Source: CAYTET01 sp964436975 (GTDB lineage Bacteria; Bacillota_I; Bacilli_A; Erysipelotrichales; Erysipelotrichaceae). From it: a DNA stretch of 14,142 nt. A program made the position numbers and the translations under genes. The stretch lies in the NCBI GenBank assembly GCA_964436975.1, contig CAYTET010000052.1, positions 1 to 14,142 of the forward strand, written 5' to 3'. Below are positions 13,599 through 14,142 of this stretch, piece after piece. Positions within the stretch are counted from its first letter, which is position 1; each line of letters begins with the position of its first letter. The notes beneath the pieces are model-generated. The model did no database searches, had not been told where the DNA came from, and saw only the letters and a list, made by a program, of their open reading frames with translations.

Positions 13599-14142
13599 AC
13601 GGCTCTTCTACAACCGGATGATGAAGATACTGATGTATGCCGCGACCGCTCTGACGGTGGCGCTGGTGCTGTTTATGGTCGGCTATGTGCTGTCTAAAGG
13701 CCTGCCCCATATCAGCTGGCAGCTGCTTTCCAGTTCGCCCAGCTATCTGAATGACACCATCGGCATTCTGCCCGACATTCTTAATACTCTTTACATCATC
13801 GCCGCCGCCCTGCTGTTCATCCTGCCCTTAAGCGTGGGGGCGGCTGTTTATCTTAACGAATATGCTTCCAATCCCCGGCTGGTCAAGCTGATTGAATATG
13901 CCTCGGAAACCCTGGCCGGGATTCCTTCGATCATCTACGGTCTGGTGGGAATGCTGTTTTTTGTCCAGTTTATGGGACTGCGCAAATCCCTGTTGGCCGG
14001 AGCCCTGACGCTAGTCATCATGAATCTGCCCACGGTGATGCGGACCACCCAGGAAAGCTTAAAGACCGTTCCGGACAGCTACCGCCAGGGCGCTTTTGCC
14101 CTGGGGGCCGGAAAGTGGCGGGTCATCCGCACGGTGGTGCTG
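13591..14142 (+). CDS. pstA: Phosphate ABC transporter permease PstA, cut off by the window end
   Basis: Second membrane subunit, partner of PstC. The 184 visible residues of about 280 show a first membrane helix at about 12-34, then GLPHISWQLL, IGILPDILNTLYII, AAVYLNEYAS, LAGIPSIIYGLVGM and the start of the EAA loop (RQGAFALGAGKWRVI). All are typical of PstA. The ATG lies inside the end of pstC, so translation is coupled. pstB and phoU would be expected to follow outside the window. Confidence 0.94.
   Translation, partial: MTKRLFYNRMMKILMYAATALTVALVLFMVGYVLSKGLPHISWQLLSSSPSYLNDTIGILPDILNTLYIIAAALLFILPLSVGAAVYLNEYASNPRLVKLIEYASETLAGIPSIIYGLVGMLFFVQFMGLRKSLLAGALTLVIMNLPTVMRTTQESLKTVPDSYRQGAFALGAGKWRVIRTVVL

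Noticed and set aside
1..14142. tRNA/rRNA genes, CRISPR arrays, insertion sequences, phage or toxin-antitoxin genes
   Set aside because: I saw no cloverleaf-like segment, regular repeat-spacer pattern, transposase or terminal inverted repeat. Nearly all sequence is accounted for by metabolic and transport genes.

Overview
The window looks like a chromosomal segment of a low-to-mid GC Gram-positive anaerobe (Bacillota). I infer this from two catabolite-response (cre) sites that fit the CcpA consensus, a Bacillus-type PhoP box in front of pstS, a lipoprotein-type PstS, a split transketolase, strong GGAGG ribosome-binding sites and U-tract terminators. TGA is used as a stop, so the code is standard. 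I cannot name the species.

Left half (1-6220, minus strand): a tight six-gene operon read GAPDH -> PGK -> transketolase N-half -> transketolase C-half -> LarA-family 2-hydroxyacid racemase -> malic enzyme (cut by the window edge). Gaps are 2-14 bases. The GAPDH and PGK are of the archaeal type (type II GAPDH, archaeal PGK clade), not the usual bacterial forms. PGK, GAPDH and the transketolase C-half all differ from their relatives at positions that normally hold the substrate phosphate. No triose-phosphate isomerase, mutase or enolase accompanies them. I therefore suspect a dedicated catabolic route, not ordinary glycolysis: a transketolase removes a ketol unit from a keto-sugar acid, the GAPDH/PGK pair oxidises the remaining four-carbon hydroxy-aldehyde acid with ATP formation, LarA inverts the malate, and malic enzyme gives pyruvate.

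Middle (6221-6673): a 453-base divergent control region with near-consensus sigma-A promoters on both strands, a cre site at each, a 17-base palindrome between them and structured leaders. Rightward lies a PHP-domain hydrolase gene (6674-7363) closed by a strong terminator. A second rightward unit holds a nucleoside hydrolase and a nitroreductase (overlapping). Then comes a full-length phosphoketolase (9277-11652) with its own terminator. Phosphoketolase would turn xylulose 5-phosphate made by the transketolase into acetyl phosphate and glyceraldehyde 3-phosphate, so it may close the cycle with the left operon.

Right end (11718-14142): the start of a high-affinity phosphate uptake operon, with Pho box, pstS, a strong intercistronic hairpin, pstC and a truncated pstA.
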